Part shown: positions 38,580 through 47,200 of the stretch, piece after piece | Layout: each line of letters starts with the position of its first letter | How positions within the stretch are numbered: position 1 is the first letter of the stretch | Assembly: GCF_000014005.1 (NCBI RefSeq) | Contig: NC_008009.1 | Span: 2,232,001-2,296,000 of the forward strand | DNA from: Candidatus Koribacter versatilis Ellin345 | Lineage (GTDB): Bacteria > Acidobacteriota > Terriglobia > Terriglobales > Acidobacteriaceae | Direction of reading: 5' to 3' | DNA length: 64,000 nucleotides | Position numbers and translations under genes: made by a program | Notes under the pieces: model-generated | Database searches by the model: none | The model's input: only the letters and a program-made list of their open reading frames with translations | What the model was told of the DNA's origin: nothing

Positions 38580-39293
38580 ATGGTTAAACGAAATCTCATC
38601 CGAGCCGCGATCGTAGCCAGTCTGCTGTTCCTGTTCGTTAGCGTCAGCTTTGCCGCCACCACTAAAACCTATATCGAGAAGATGTCGGGATGGGCATCAT
38701 GCTCTGTTTGCGCCGGAGCTGGCGGAGCCGGCGCCACGATACCCCACAGCATGACACAAGGAATTACCAGCCCAACCTTAGGTTCCAGATCCGCTCAATT
38801 CTCGGTTGGAGGCTCCTCATCCTATGGCGCCGCGCTATGGTGGAAGCAACTCGGAGCCTCATCGACCGCGCACAATTTCCAGTACGACGTGGATTACTAC
38901 CTTAAGAATCCCAGCGCATCGCAGGCACTGGAGTTCGACGTGAACCAGTCGGTCGGCGGAAAGAAATTCGTCTTCGGTACGCAATGCAACATCGCCGCCC
39001 ACACCTACGACGTTTGGTCCGCTGCCACTCACTGGATCCACACCGGTATCTCGTGCGCCAGGCCGGCGGCGTACAAGTGGAACCACATCACGCTCGAATT
39101 CCAACGCACGAGCGGCAATAACGTGAAGTTCGTCTCCGTCACCATCAACGGAAGCAAGCACTACATCAATCGCATCTACGCCCCCAAAGCGAGCAGCGTG
39201 AGCGAACTCAACGTCGCCTTCCAAATGGACGGCAACAAGAGCATGACCGATTACAACGCGTGGCTCGAAAACGTCACACTCAAGTACTGGTAG
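38580..39293 (+). CDS. Secreted protein, unknown, possible lectin-like fold
   Basis: A 237-residue secreted protein. Signal peptide LIRAAIVASLLFLFVSVSFAA, then a Cys-containing segment (SGWASCSVCAGAGGAG) and a body of alternating hydrophobic and polar strands: ALEFDVNQSVGGKKFVFGTQC, HTGISCARPAAYKWNHITLEFQRT, VKFVSVTINGSKHYINRIY. The WNHITLEFQ...VSVTINGSKHYIN pattern recalls concanavalin-like laminarinase/lectin domains, but no family is assigned. ATG 38580 gives a clean signal peptide; the frame upstream is not coding-like. A hairpin terminator follows. Confidence 0.72.
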   Translation: MVKRNLIRAAIVASLLFLFVSVSFAATTKTYIEKMSGWASCSVCAGAGGAGATIPHSMTQGITSPTLGSRSAQFSVGGSSSYGAALWWKQLGASSTAHNFQYDVDYYLKNPSASQALEFDVNQSVGGKKFVFGTQCNIAAHTYDVWSAATHWIHTGISCARPAAYKWNHITLEFQRTSGNNVKFVSVTINGSKHYINRIYAPKASSVSELNVAFQMDGNKSMTDYNAWLENVTLKYW

Positions 39294-39320
39294 ACGTACA
39301 ATCTCAAAGTCCCATGCACA

Positions 39321-39349
39321 GGGCGACGGCTGCGGGCTGTCGCCCTTTT
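39321..39349 (+). terminator. Rho-independent terminator after the secreted protein gene
   Basis: Stem GGGCGAC / GTCGCCC with an 11-nt loop and TTTT. Confidence 0.75.
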
Positions 39350-39377
39350 GCGATGCCTAAGCGAAGCTGGTGAAGTA

Positions 39378-40625
39378 GTGAAGAAGTTCGCGAACATCTT
39401 GTTCTCTGTAGCGCTCGCTATGCAGGCCCTGGCGTCAGCTCAAACCCCAGCGCCGGCTGTGAGGCATTCTAAGAACACCAAGCCGCAGGCAGGCGAGGCC
39501 CCCCGCAAGAAATTTGTCCTCGACGTCGTGCAGACGGCCGTGGCTCTGCCCCAACCCGATCCCCAGGACCGTCTTCGGGTATTGAATTCAGCCGCGAACG
39601 TGATCAGCCCGATTGACCACAAAATGGCCCAGCGCTTTGCGAAAGAGGGAATCCGTATTGAAGCGGAATTGGTCAACTCAGGCCAAACTCCCGCCGTCTC
39701 CATGCTTGCCACTGGAATCGTAGATTGCCCAGCAGCGGCGCAATTTGCCGAGAGCATCTCCCCCACCGCGGTCGTGCAAGCCGAGCAATCGTTGATCGGC
39801 GCGATCTCCGAGTGTCCCAAGGAAGCGCTTGTTCCCGCGCAGCGCAAACTCGAAACTGCTCTGAACCAGGGAATCGTCGCCCCTCGCGGTCTCCTCGCTC
39901 TCATGGAGCGGGTTGGGGCCAAGTCCGCGTGGTCGCAATCCGCGTTCGAGAAGATGTTCTCTTCGCTTCCGGCCGATGCCGCAGCCAGCGCCTCGGAAGC
40001 TCCCAACTATGCAGCGATGTACGAACGCATGGCGCCTGAGTTAAACCCGGACATCGCAAAAAGCACTGGCCTCAAACTTCTTATTTGGCTCGGCAAGCTT
40101 CCGGATTCCGGCGAACGCACCGTCGCGATCAATATCACCACCGATTCCTTCAAGCACACGGTCGGACAGAAAGCGTATGAAGAAGCACTCGCCTCCGACG
40201 TAATGGCCCGTCAGGCCGCCAACCTCGCTGGAGGCCAGGGCCAAATCTCCCATCCGGAAGAGGAAAGCGTTTCGGTGCTCGAAGCCATGAACAACACCGG
40301 TACCGATCAAACGGAAGCCCTGCGCAAGATGCCGGCCACGCTGCGGGCCAAAACCGCCGCCGCCGACGGTTACGCCACCGGTTCGGAAGGCAACACAAAA
40401 ATGGCTGATCGTTACTTCGATATCGCGTATGCGGCCCTGGAAGAAGTGTGGTCAAACCGCGCCGACAATGCGGTGAACGCTCCAGCTGTCTTGGAAGAGG
40501 TCAATGAGGCTGCCGCGCAGGTGAATCCGGTCACGGCCTTGCAGCGCGCCCAAAAATTGCCCGACCCTTCCGCTCAGGCCATTAGCATGCTCGCGGTGGC
40601 CCGGGTCGTGGCAGGGCAACAATAG
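39378..40625 (+). CDS. Secreted helical protein of unknown function (Acidobacteria-type)
   Basis: A secreted protein of 415 residues. Signal peptide FANILFSVALAMQALASAQ, then an almost wholly helical, Ala-rich body without membrane segments (for example LIGAISECPKEALVPAQRKLETALNQG and SAQAISMLAVARVVAGQQ). Repeated helix pairs suggest an alpha-solenoid, but I could not place it in the TPR family. GTG 39378 is preferred: GGTGAAG is upstream and the signal peptide starts there. Function unknown. Confidence 0.65.
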   Translation: MKKFANILFSVALAMQALASAQTPAPAVRHSKNTKPQAGEAPRKKFVLDVVQTAVALPQPDPQDRLRVLNSAANVISPIDHKMAQRFAKEGIRIEAELVNSGQTPAVSMLATGIVDCPAAAQFAESISPTAVVQAEQSLIGAISECPKEALVPAQRKLETALNQGIVAPRGLLALMERVGAKSAWSQSAFEKMFSSLPADAAASASEAPNYAAMYERMAPELNPDIAKSTGLKLLIWLGKLPDSGERTVAINITTDSFKHTVGQKAYEEALASDVMARQAANLAGGQGQISHPEEESVSVLEAMNNTGTDQTEALRKMPATLRAKTAAADGYATGSEGNTKMADRYFDIAYAALEEVWSNRADNAVNAPAVLEEVNEAAAQVNPVTALQRAQKLPDPSAQAISMLAVARVVAGQQ

Positions 40626-40784
40626 TCAGCGCCGCACTAGCAACAGCTTCCGGCTGCCGGACGCTTTCACATCCGCGAACTCCTGCTCGCTTGCCATTCC
40701 TGCCACTCGGGCGAGAGACACTGCGAATACACCTATGAAAAGTCCGATCGACGTGCCCGCAAAAAACCAGCCCAAATGCTCCAT
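40626..40784 (-). CDS. Small membrane protein of 52 residues
   Basis: A short gene of 53 codons. ATG 40784 has an AGGAG Shine-Dalgarno 6 nt upstream. The product starts MEHLGWFFAGTSIGLFIG and has one predicted membrane helix (GTSIGLFIGVFAVSLARVAG) followed by a charged tail ending RKLLLVRR, so it resembles small bacterial single-span proteins. It sits in the gap after the secreted helical protein, in the opposite direction. I do not recognise a family. Confidence 0.5.
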   Translation of the reverse strand: MEHLGWFFAGTSIGLFIGVFAVSLARVAGMASEQEFADVKASGSRKLLLVRR

Positions 40785-40932
40785 AACTTGCTCCTGACAC
40801 TGGTTCTAACACCGGGCGTCGGTGGGCGGCGCAAGTATCACGCGAACTTTGGTGGGCGCCGTCCCGGAAAGAGGGATGTTCCTTTATCGGGAAACGATGG
40901 GCTTACGACAGCCTCCCCTGTTTACTCTTTCA

Positions 40933-40963
40933 GAAATACCTATTTCCGGAAACGTGATATTAT
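40933..40963 (+). promoter_or_regulatory. Adjacent small palindromes and a possible -10 upstream of cspA
   Basis: GAAATA-CC-TATTTC (40933-40946) overlaps TTTCCGGAAA (40943-40952); TATTAT at 40958 could be a -10. The cold-shock gene starts 117 bp further on, a typical long leader. The assignment is weak. Confidence 0.3.
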
Positions 40964-41079
40964 GTTCTTGCGTTTGATTCGTTCGGCACCACCAGCAGAT
41001 CTCGCCTGAACAGCAAGTCCTGCCCGTAGTACCCCGACACACATCCGACGTAAAATCAACATAAGAGAGAAGTGTTTCA

Positions 41080-41280
41080 ATGGAACAAGGAACAGTGAAG
41101 TGGTTCAACGATGCGAAGGGTTTTGGCTTCATCAGCCGTCAGAACGGTGAGGACGTATTCGTCCATCACACCGCCATCCAGGCGCAGGGCTTCCGTAGTC
41201 TTCAGGAAGGTCAGGCGGTTCAGTTCAACGTGGTGAAGGGCCCCAAGGGTTGGCAGGCAGAAAACGTTCAGGCTCTCTAA
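41080..41280 (+). CDS. Cold-shock domain protein (CspA family)
   Basis: A 66-residue single-strand nucleic-acid binding protein. RNP1 (KGFGFI) and RNP2 (VFVHHTAI) are intact, with the usual [14 protein letters not shown] start. It acts as an RNA chaperone, often cold-induced. A leader of more than 100 nt and the terminator just after it fit a monocistronic csp gene. Confidence 0.97.
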   Translation: MEQGTVKWFNDAKGFGFISRQNGEDVFVHHTAIQAQGFRSLQEGQAVQFNVVKGPKGWQAENVQAL

Positions 41281-41307
41281 GCCTCTCGTTCGAACCTAGT
41301 ACTGAAT

Positions 41308-41343
41308 AGCAGCCGCGAGCAATCCGGCTGCTTTTCCCTTTTT
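41308..41343 (+). terminator. Rho-independent terminator after the cold-shock gene
   Basis: Stem AGCAGCCG / CGGCTGCT with a 9-nt loop, followed by TTTCCCTTTTT. It touches the stop codon of the convergent receiver-like gene. Confidence 0.9.
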
Positions 41344-41701
41344 ACGCATCCTCCGGCAGTTGGAACCGATCCACCACGATATCCAGCAGTTCCTTCGGAT
41401 CGTGGCTCGATAAGTGAAAATCCGCGCGCTCGTCGCGTGCCGTAGCATTGGGCGAGATCAGGAAGATCAGCCGCTTCTTTCCACTCTGCGCCGCCTGCAA
41501 CAGTTTCTTATAGGCGCTCTCCCCTAAACCGGAGTGGATGATCACCGCATCCACGTTAGGGAATTTCTCCAGCATCCCCAGGGCGCCGGGCCCGTCGTAA
41601 GCAGTAATCACGTTAAACAGTGCCGTCTCCAGCACAAGTTTGCGTGCCGAAATGCCCTCCTGCGGCCTCGGTTCAGCTACCAGAAATGTCGCTCGTACCA
41701 T
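41342..41701 (-). CDS. Degenerate receiver-domain protein
   Basis: A 119-residue stand-alone protein with the fold pattern of response regulator receiver domains: strand 1 ATFLVAEPRPQ, strand 2 LFNVITAYDGPGALGML, strand 3 VDAVIIHSGLG, strand 4 RLIFLISPNA. The acidic pair after strand 1 is reduced to one Glu, the phosphoacceptor position after strand 3 is His56 instead of Asp, and the conserved Lys after strand 5 is absent. It therefore cannot be phosphorylated in the usual way and may act as a pseudo-receiver. No kinase gene is adjacent. Confidence 0.65.
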   Translation of the reverse strand: MVRATFLVAEPRPQEGISARKLVLETALFNVITAYDGPGALGMLEKFPNVDAVIIHSGLGESAYKKLLQAAQSGKKRLIFLISPNATARDERADFHLSSHDPKELLDIVVDRFQLPEDA

Positions 41702-41758
41702 TCTCTATGAGAGCGAGAACAGCACCTTCGAGTTGGCTGGAATTCCAGTGTCGCTGTT

Positions 41759-42214
41759 CTACTGCAGCTTGATGTGGATATCCATGTCCTTATCGAGTTT
41801 GAATTGTGATTTCTCGATCGGCGGCGCCTTCAATGTCGCGTGCGGATTGTTCGACATCCCCCACTGCTCCTTGGGATACCCCACAAAATTCTTGTCCAAT
41901 TTGTGGTTCTTGTTCAGGTCGTGAATCAGCGCCACGGCATACGTGCCTGGAGGCAGGTCCGGAATCTTGAGCGTCTGGGTGCCTTTCACCGCGGGAACGG
42001 CGATGTCTTTGAGTGCGGCCTGGCGGTCCTCCGCCCAGCCCTTCGGGCCGTTGAACACGAGTACGCCGAGATTGCCCTCATCGCTGCTCATGCCTTCCAC
42101 CACGATGGTTAGAGTGCAGCATTTGGTCGCCTCTGCCGTCTGCGCCACCGCAAACGAAGCGGTGAGCATTACAAAGATCGTGAACGCCAACCTCCGCCAC
42201 GAAACTGAGAACAT
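41759..42214 (-). CDS. Secreted DUF2141 protein
   Basis: A 151-residue secreted protein: signal peptide LAFTIFVMLTASFAVAQ, then the DUF2141 domain with LTIVVEGMSSDEGNLGVLVFNGPKGW, LPPGTYAVALIHDLNKNHKLDKNFVG and the final strands. The DLNKNHKLDKNFVG block with its Asp/Asn cluster is the family hallmark and may bind a metal ion. Function unknown. It probably stands alone; the receiver-like gene lies 57 bp downstream. Confidence 0.88.
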   Translation of the reverse strand: MFSVSWRRLAFTIFVMLTASFAVAQTAEATKCCTLTIVVEGMSSDEGNLGVLVFNGPKGWAEDRQAALKDIAVPAVKGTQTLKIPDLPPGTYAVALIHDLNKNHKLDKNFVGYPKEQWGMSNNPHATLKAPPIEKSQFKLDKDMDIHIKLQ

Positions 42215-42453
42215 GCGGAAACCTCCCTGGAGAGAAGGGACATTGTATGTTGCTAGCCTGAGTTTCTGCCGGGAAAACGTCCATCGGTATCAATCGGTAC
42301 TCCCAAATGAAACCTGCCATTCAACTCCCTGACACCACAAAGTGACCCACTGTTCACCTCGCAATGACAAGGTGTCTGGTCGGAATTCGCTAACGTCATT
42401 CCCGCACTGCTCGCTACCACGTTTGTCCCAATCCGCGAGCACGAGGTGAACGA

Positions 42454-43539
42454 ATGTCCAATCCGCGCAGGCAACTCCTCTGGGCTGCAGCAGCCCTTGC
42501 CGTGCTCACCCTCCCCGCCAATGCGCAGCACTACACGCGCACCGATCTCACCACCGACGCCGCCAGCGTCACCACCGCACCAAACATTGACGCGAACCTT
42601 GTCAACGCATGGGGCCTCTCGCGCTCGTCCGGAAGCCCCTGGTGGGTCTCCGATAACGGCACTGGCCTTTCCACCCTGTATGACGGCGCCGGCGTTCCAC
42701 AATCGCTGGTCGTCAAGATTCCCCCTCCTGGAGGCTCCACAAGTCCCGCTACACCCACCGGCACCGTATACAACTACACCACCTCGTTCGCCGTGGGTGG
42801 TAAGCCGGCGGTCTTTCTCTTCGTTACCGAAGACGGCACCATCTCGGGATGGAACCCCACGGTGAACTTGACCAACGCGATCATCGCAGTAGATCGCTCC
42901 AAGAGCGCCATCTACAAAGGCTGCGCGATTGCCCAGACCGCATGGGGCCCACGTTTTTACGCGACGAATTTCAAGAGCGGTCGCATCGAAATCTTCGACG
43001 GCAGCTTCCATCGCCTTTCCACCGATCATCATGCCTTCCGCGATGAACGCCTTCGGGACGATTTCGTTCCCTTCAATGTCCAGAACGTCGGCGGCAATCT
43101 GGTTGTCACGTTCGCGCACCGCGAAGAGGGAAGCCACGATGAAGATCACGGCCCCGGAGTGGGATACGTGGACATCTTCGACGTCTACGGCAATCTCATC
43201 CAGCGCTTGCAGCACGGCAAATTCTTGAACGCTCCCTGGGGCATCGCTGCGACGCCAGCCGATTTCGGCGCCTTCAGCCATCGCCTCCTCATCGGCAACT
43301 TCGGCGACGGCAAGATCAATGTCTTTGATCCCATCACTGGCAAGTTCCAGGGCCAATTGCTCGATGCCTCCGGTGCTCCGATCGCCATTGACGGACTCTG
43401 GGCACTGAGCTTCGGCAACGGCTCCAAAGCCGGCAACGCCAACGACCTCTACTTCACCGCGGGACCGAACGACGAGGGCGACGGCATCCTAGGCAAACTA
43501 AGCGCCGTAGGCACCGAACAGCGCGGCAATACCGAATAG
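42454..43539 (+). CDS. Secreted TIGR03118-family protein
   Basis: A secreted protein of 361 residues: signal peptide LLWAAAALAVLTLPANAQ, then a beta-propeller-like body with the family hallmarks LVNAWGLSRSSGSPWWVSDNGTGLSTLYDG, VFLFVTEDGTISGWNP, FYATNFKSGRIEIFD and GIAATPADFGAFSHRLLIGNFGDGKINVFD. Family knowledge (TIGR03118) gives no function, but members are secreted. GAGGTG lies before ATG 42454. The last codons and stop lie in a short imperfect duplication, noted separately. A very strong terminator follows. Confidence 0.88.
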   Translation: MSNPRRQLLWAAAALAVLTLPANAQHYTRTDLTTDAASVTTAPNIDANLVNAWGLSRSSGSPWWVSDNGTGLSTLYDGAGVPQSLVVKIPPPGGSTSPATPTGTVYNYTTSFAVGGKPAVFLFVTEDGTISGWNPTVNLTNAIIAVDRSKSAIYKGCAIAQTAWGPRFYATNFKSGRIEIFDGSFHRLSTDHHAFRDERLRDDFVPFNVQNVGGNLVVTFAHREEGSHDEDHGPGVGYVDIFDVYGNLIQRLQHGKFLNAPWGIAATPADFGAFSHRLLIGNFGDGKINVFDPITGKFQGQLLDASGAPIAIDGLWALSFGNGSKAGNANDLYFTAGPNDEGDGILGKLSAVGTEQRGNTE

Positions 43540-43564
43540 CGTGGCAACACCGAATAGTCGCAAA

Positions 43565-43606
43565 GCGGAGCCGGACAGGATCGGAGGTGTCCGGCTCCGC
43601 TGTTTC
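43565..43606 (+). terminator. Strong Rho-independent terminator
   Basis: A perfect 13-bp stem: GCGGAGCCGGACA and its complement around a 10-nt loop, followed by TGTTTCT. Confidence 0.88.
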
Positions 43607-43627
43607 TAAGGTTCTAAGTGAGCCCCT

Positions 43628-43671
43628 GTCATCCTGAGCGAAGCGGCGCAGCCGCGAAGTCGAAGGACCCC
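43628..43671. repeat. Short intergenic repeat of the GTCATCCTGAGCG type
   Basis: GTCATCCTGAGCGAAGCG, a GC-rich middle, then GTCGAAGGACCCC. This phrase is a familiar dispersed intergenic element in many bacterial genomes, including Acidobacteriota (general knowledge). A diverged relative may sit near 38500. Confidence 0.55.
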
Positions 43672-43714
43672 GATCAATCACGCTGCACTTTGTGGATTAA
43701 ACAAGAGAACTGGA

Positions 43715-43787
43715 GGCCCTGGGCAGAGTCGAACTGCCGACCAACGGTTTAGGAAACCGCTGCTCTATCCATCTGAGCTACAGGGCC
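43715..43787 (-). tRNA. tRNA-Arg (anticodon CCU)
   Basis: Complete cloverleaf on the minus strand, 73 nt without CCA: acceptor GGCCCTG/CAGGGCC, D-arm GCTC...GAGC, anticodon stem GCGGT/ACCGT around loop TTCCTAA (anticodon CCT), and T-arm GGCAG-TTCGACT-CTGCC. CCU reads AGG. CCA is not encoded (TCC follows). Confidence 0.97.
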
Positions 43788-44279
43788 ATCTGGATCGAAC
43801 CAACCCATTATCGCAAATCGCTACCTTCTGTACGCCGGTGTGATCCATCTCACGCGCACCCGTGCCCACGATCACATTTTTCGCGACACGACGAGAATTA
43901 ACATGTCCCACTGGGGCATTCCCAAACGCAATTTCGCTCTTTGACAAATCGCAGCATACGTACGCCAGCGAACCGTTCACGATCCATACAACTCCTTTGT
44001 TTAGAAGATTTTGCCTCTAACTCTTTTGGATGGAAGAATTTGCGGACGATAGGTTGACTAAGTCTCGCGTTTTGAAGAATTTGCAATTTTCAGAGGGGGA
44101 GGGGGTACCCCGCGCAGAACACGATAGAACCGGAGCAATCAGCTCGATTTCCCAAACGTGCACTCATCCCAAATGCACAAAAAGTTGGTTAGGGTGCGTC
44201 CGATAAGCGCCAAATCCGATTGCTTCGCCGCAGGAATCGGGGTACTCTCTCTCCCTACCCCCACTAGTAGGAAACAATC
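43788..44279. other. Intergenic region and leader of the BNR-repeat gene
   Basis: About 490 bp. On the minus strand, AAAGGAG stands 4 nt before an ATG at 43987 that opens a 29-codon frame (to 43898); too short to call with confidence. Close to the next gene, AGGA lies 9 nt before its ATG at 44280. Confidence 0.35.
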
Positions 44280-47200
44280 ATGAAAAAGCTCATTTGCGCA
44301 GTTTTCGCGTCTCTCATGTTCGTTGCCGCTGGCTATCCACAGGAACCGATTGCGGACGTGGAGCACGAAGATACCGAAGCCACCCCGCAGCAGCGTCAGC
44401 AGTGGTTCTACGGTCAGCGCGCCTATCCGTTCAAGGTCACGCCCGCCGGCGCCCATCGCCGCGCCTTTGGCGAAGCCACGCAAATGCGCATCGATGAAGA
44501 AGCGGTTCGCGCCAACGCTCCTGCTGGTGGCAAAACCAACACGCTGAATCCCTGGACCATGATTGGTCCCAAGCCGTCGAACCAGGGCGGCTACGGCGTG
44601 ACCTCGGGTCGCATCACCGCAGTTGCGGTGGACCAGACGACTTCCGGCGCGAGCACCGTGCTCTACATCGGCGGTGCGGAAGGCGGTATCTGGAAGAGCA
44701 GCGACAACGGCTCAACCTGGACCGCGCAGAGCGACAGCCAGCCTACGCTTGCTATCGGTTCGATCGCGATTGATCCAAACAATCACAGCATCATCTATGC
44801 CGGCACCGGCGAAGAGAACTTCAGTGGCGACTCCTACTACGGCGGCGGAGTGCTCAAGTCCACGAACGGTGGCTCGACCTGGACAATGCTGGGCGCCTCC
44901 TATTTCGGAGGCCCGATCGGATCCGGTTCCTATTACGGCGGCAGCTTCATCGGCGCGATCGCCGTCCAGCCAGGAGTTTCTTCGGGAACGCCTATCGTTC
45001 TCGCTGGCTCAGAATTCTCCAGCAACGCTAGTTCTGGTGTCTGGCGCTCCACGGATGGCGGCACAACCTGGGCACGTGTATTCCCGACGACTGCACAGCT
45101 CTATTCGCACGTGACGTCGGTTGTTTGGGTCAGCAAGACTAAGGCATACGCCGCCGTCAGCAACGTCTTCGGTGCTTCTAGTGTGCCAGTCGGCGTGTAC
45201 GTTTCAAGCGACAGTGGTGCTACATGGGGCCCCGCGAATGGCGTCTCTGGACAGGCATTGCCGGATGGCACCACAACAGCAGGTCGCTTCACCCTCGCCG
45301 TATCTCCTTCAACGCCGGCGACAATGTATGTTTCCGTCAGCGATTACAACACCAGCGGCCTCTACGGAATGTACTTCACCACTGACAGCGGCGGACATTG
45401 GAATCCGCTTAAGTCACCTCTGAATGCGGTTGGCACCACCAACGATTTCTGCGGTCCGCAGTGTTGGTACGACATGCCACTTGCCGTCCACCCGACTCAT
45501 CCCGGCACTCTCTACGCTGGCGGAAATTTCAACTATGGCGCGGGCAACGGCGGAGTTTACGTCAGTCTCAACGCCACCAATGGCGCTACCGCGACCTGGT
45601 CTACCCCGAACCCTGGCACCAACAGCGTGACCATGCACCCGGATTTCCACGCCTTCGCCTTTTCTGCAGACGGCAACACACTGTACATCGGTGAAGATGG
45701 CGGCCTCTGGCGCGGTACGCCAACCAACAGTGCCACCATGGCGTGGACCGATCTCAACACTAATCTTGCGATCACCGAGTTCTACCCCGGCCTCGCGATC
45801 TACAAAGGCAGCAAAAACACCGCGCTCAACGGGACGCAGGACAATGGCGCCCAACTCTACACCGGCTCGCTGCAGTGGACGGTCGTCACCTGCGGTGACG
45901 GCGCTTGGGCGGCGATCGATCCAACGACCGCCAATAATCTCTACGCCGGTTGCACCTCAGCGAATTTTGAGGGTGTCATTCGCTCGCTCGACGGGGGCGG
46001 CAGTTGGGCCAGCCTCGGCACGGGCATCAACAATTTCGAGAATGTCGCGTTCATCCCACCGATGATCATGGATCCCAAAAGCTCAACCACCCTGTATTAC
46101 GGGACCGATCACCTCTACAAGATGGTCAACTCTTCGCAGCCAAGCCCGTTCCCAACTTGGTCGTACGTAAATGCTTCCGCTCTCACAAGCGGCTATCTCT
46201 CAACGATTGCCGTCAGCGCGGTGAACGGTGCGTACTTCTTCGTCGGTGACAGTACTGGCGCGGCGCAATTCTCAATCAATTCCGGCGCTAGTTGGACAGC
46301 TTTCACCGGACTCCCAGGGCGCTTTGTCAGCATGGTTCAAGCCGATCCGCACACTGCCACCATCGCTTACGTCACGGTCTCCGGTTTCAGCGGCTTTAAC
46401 GGCGACACCAAGGGCCACGTCTTCAAATGCCTCACGACGACTAGCGCTTGCACCGACATGAGCGGCAATCTGCCGAACACGCCCGCCAACGACATCGTCA
46501 TCGATCCCGATCTTGCCAACACCTTCTATGTCGCGACCGACGTCGGCGTCTTCACCAGCACCAACAACGGCACGACTTGGTCCACCTCAGGAACTGGCTT
46601 GCCGAACGTCGCGGTCGTCGGACTGAAACTGCACGAAAGCTCCCGCACATTGCGCGCTGCTACCCATGGCCGCAGCACATGGGACCTCTCAGTGCCCACC
46701 TCCACCGTAACGCCTGCCGCCATGACCAGCCCGGCGAACGGCGCGACGATGACCGGCGCGAGCGCTACCTTCAACTGGAGCGCAGGCACGGGAGCGACGC
46801 AGTACTCGCTCTATATCGGAAACACCTCGGGCGCGCATGACATCGCTTTTGTCAGCACGACTTCGCTCTCGGCGACCGTCAACACGCTCCCAACCAACGG
46901 CGAGAAGTTCTTCGTCAGCTTGTACTCGTACATCGGAGGGAAGTGGTACTACAACGCGTACTCCTACTACGCCTCCGGCACCGGCGCAGCCGCGACGATG
47001 AGTACACCTACGCCCGGCACGAAGTTGAGCAGCGCCAGCCAGACCTTCACCTGGACCAAGGGCACCGGCATCAACTCGTACTCGCTCTACATCGGTACGA
47101 AAGCCGGCCTGCACGACATCGATTTCCTGAACACGAGCAACACGTCAGCCAGCTTCAGCAATCTGCCGACGAACGGCGGGACGTTCTACGTCACGCTCTA

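Noticed and set aside
42253-43356. Open frame of 367 codons on the minus strand
   Set aside because: It lies wholly antisense to the TIGR03118 gene, which has a signal peptide, family motifs and a Shine-Dalgarno; the antisense product resembles no family.
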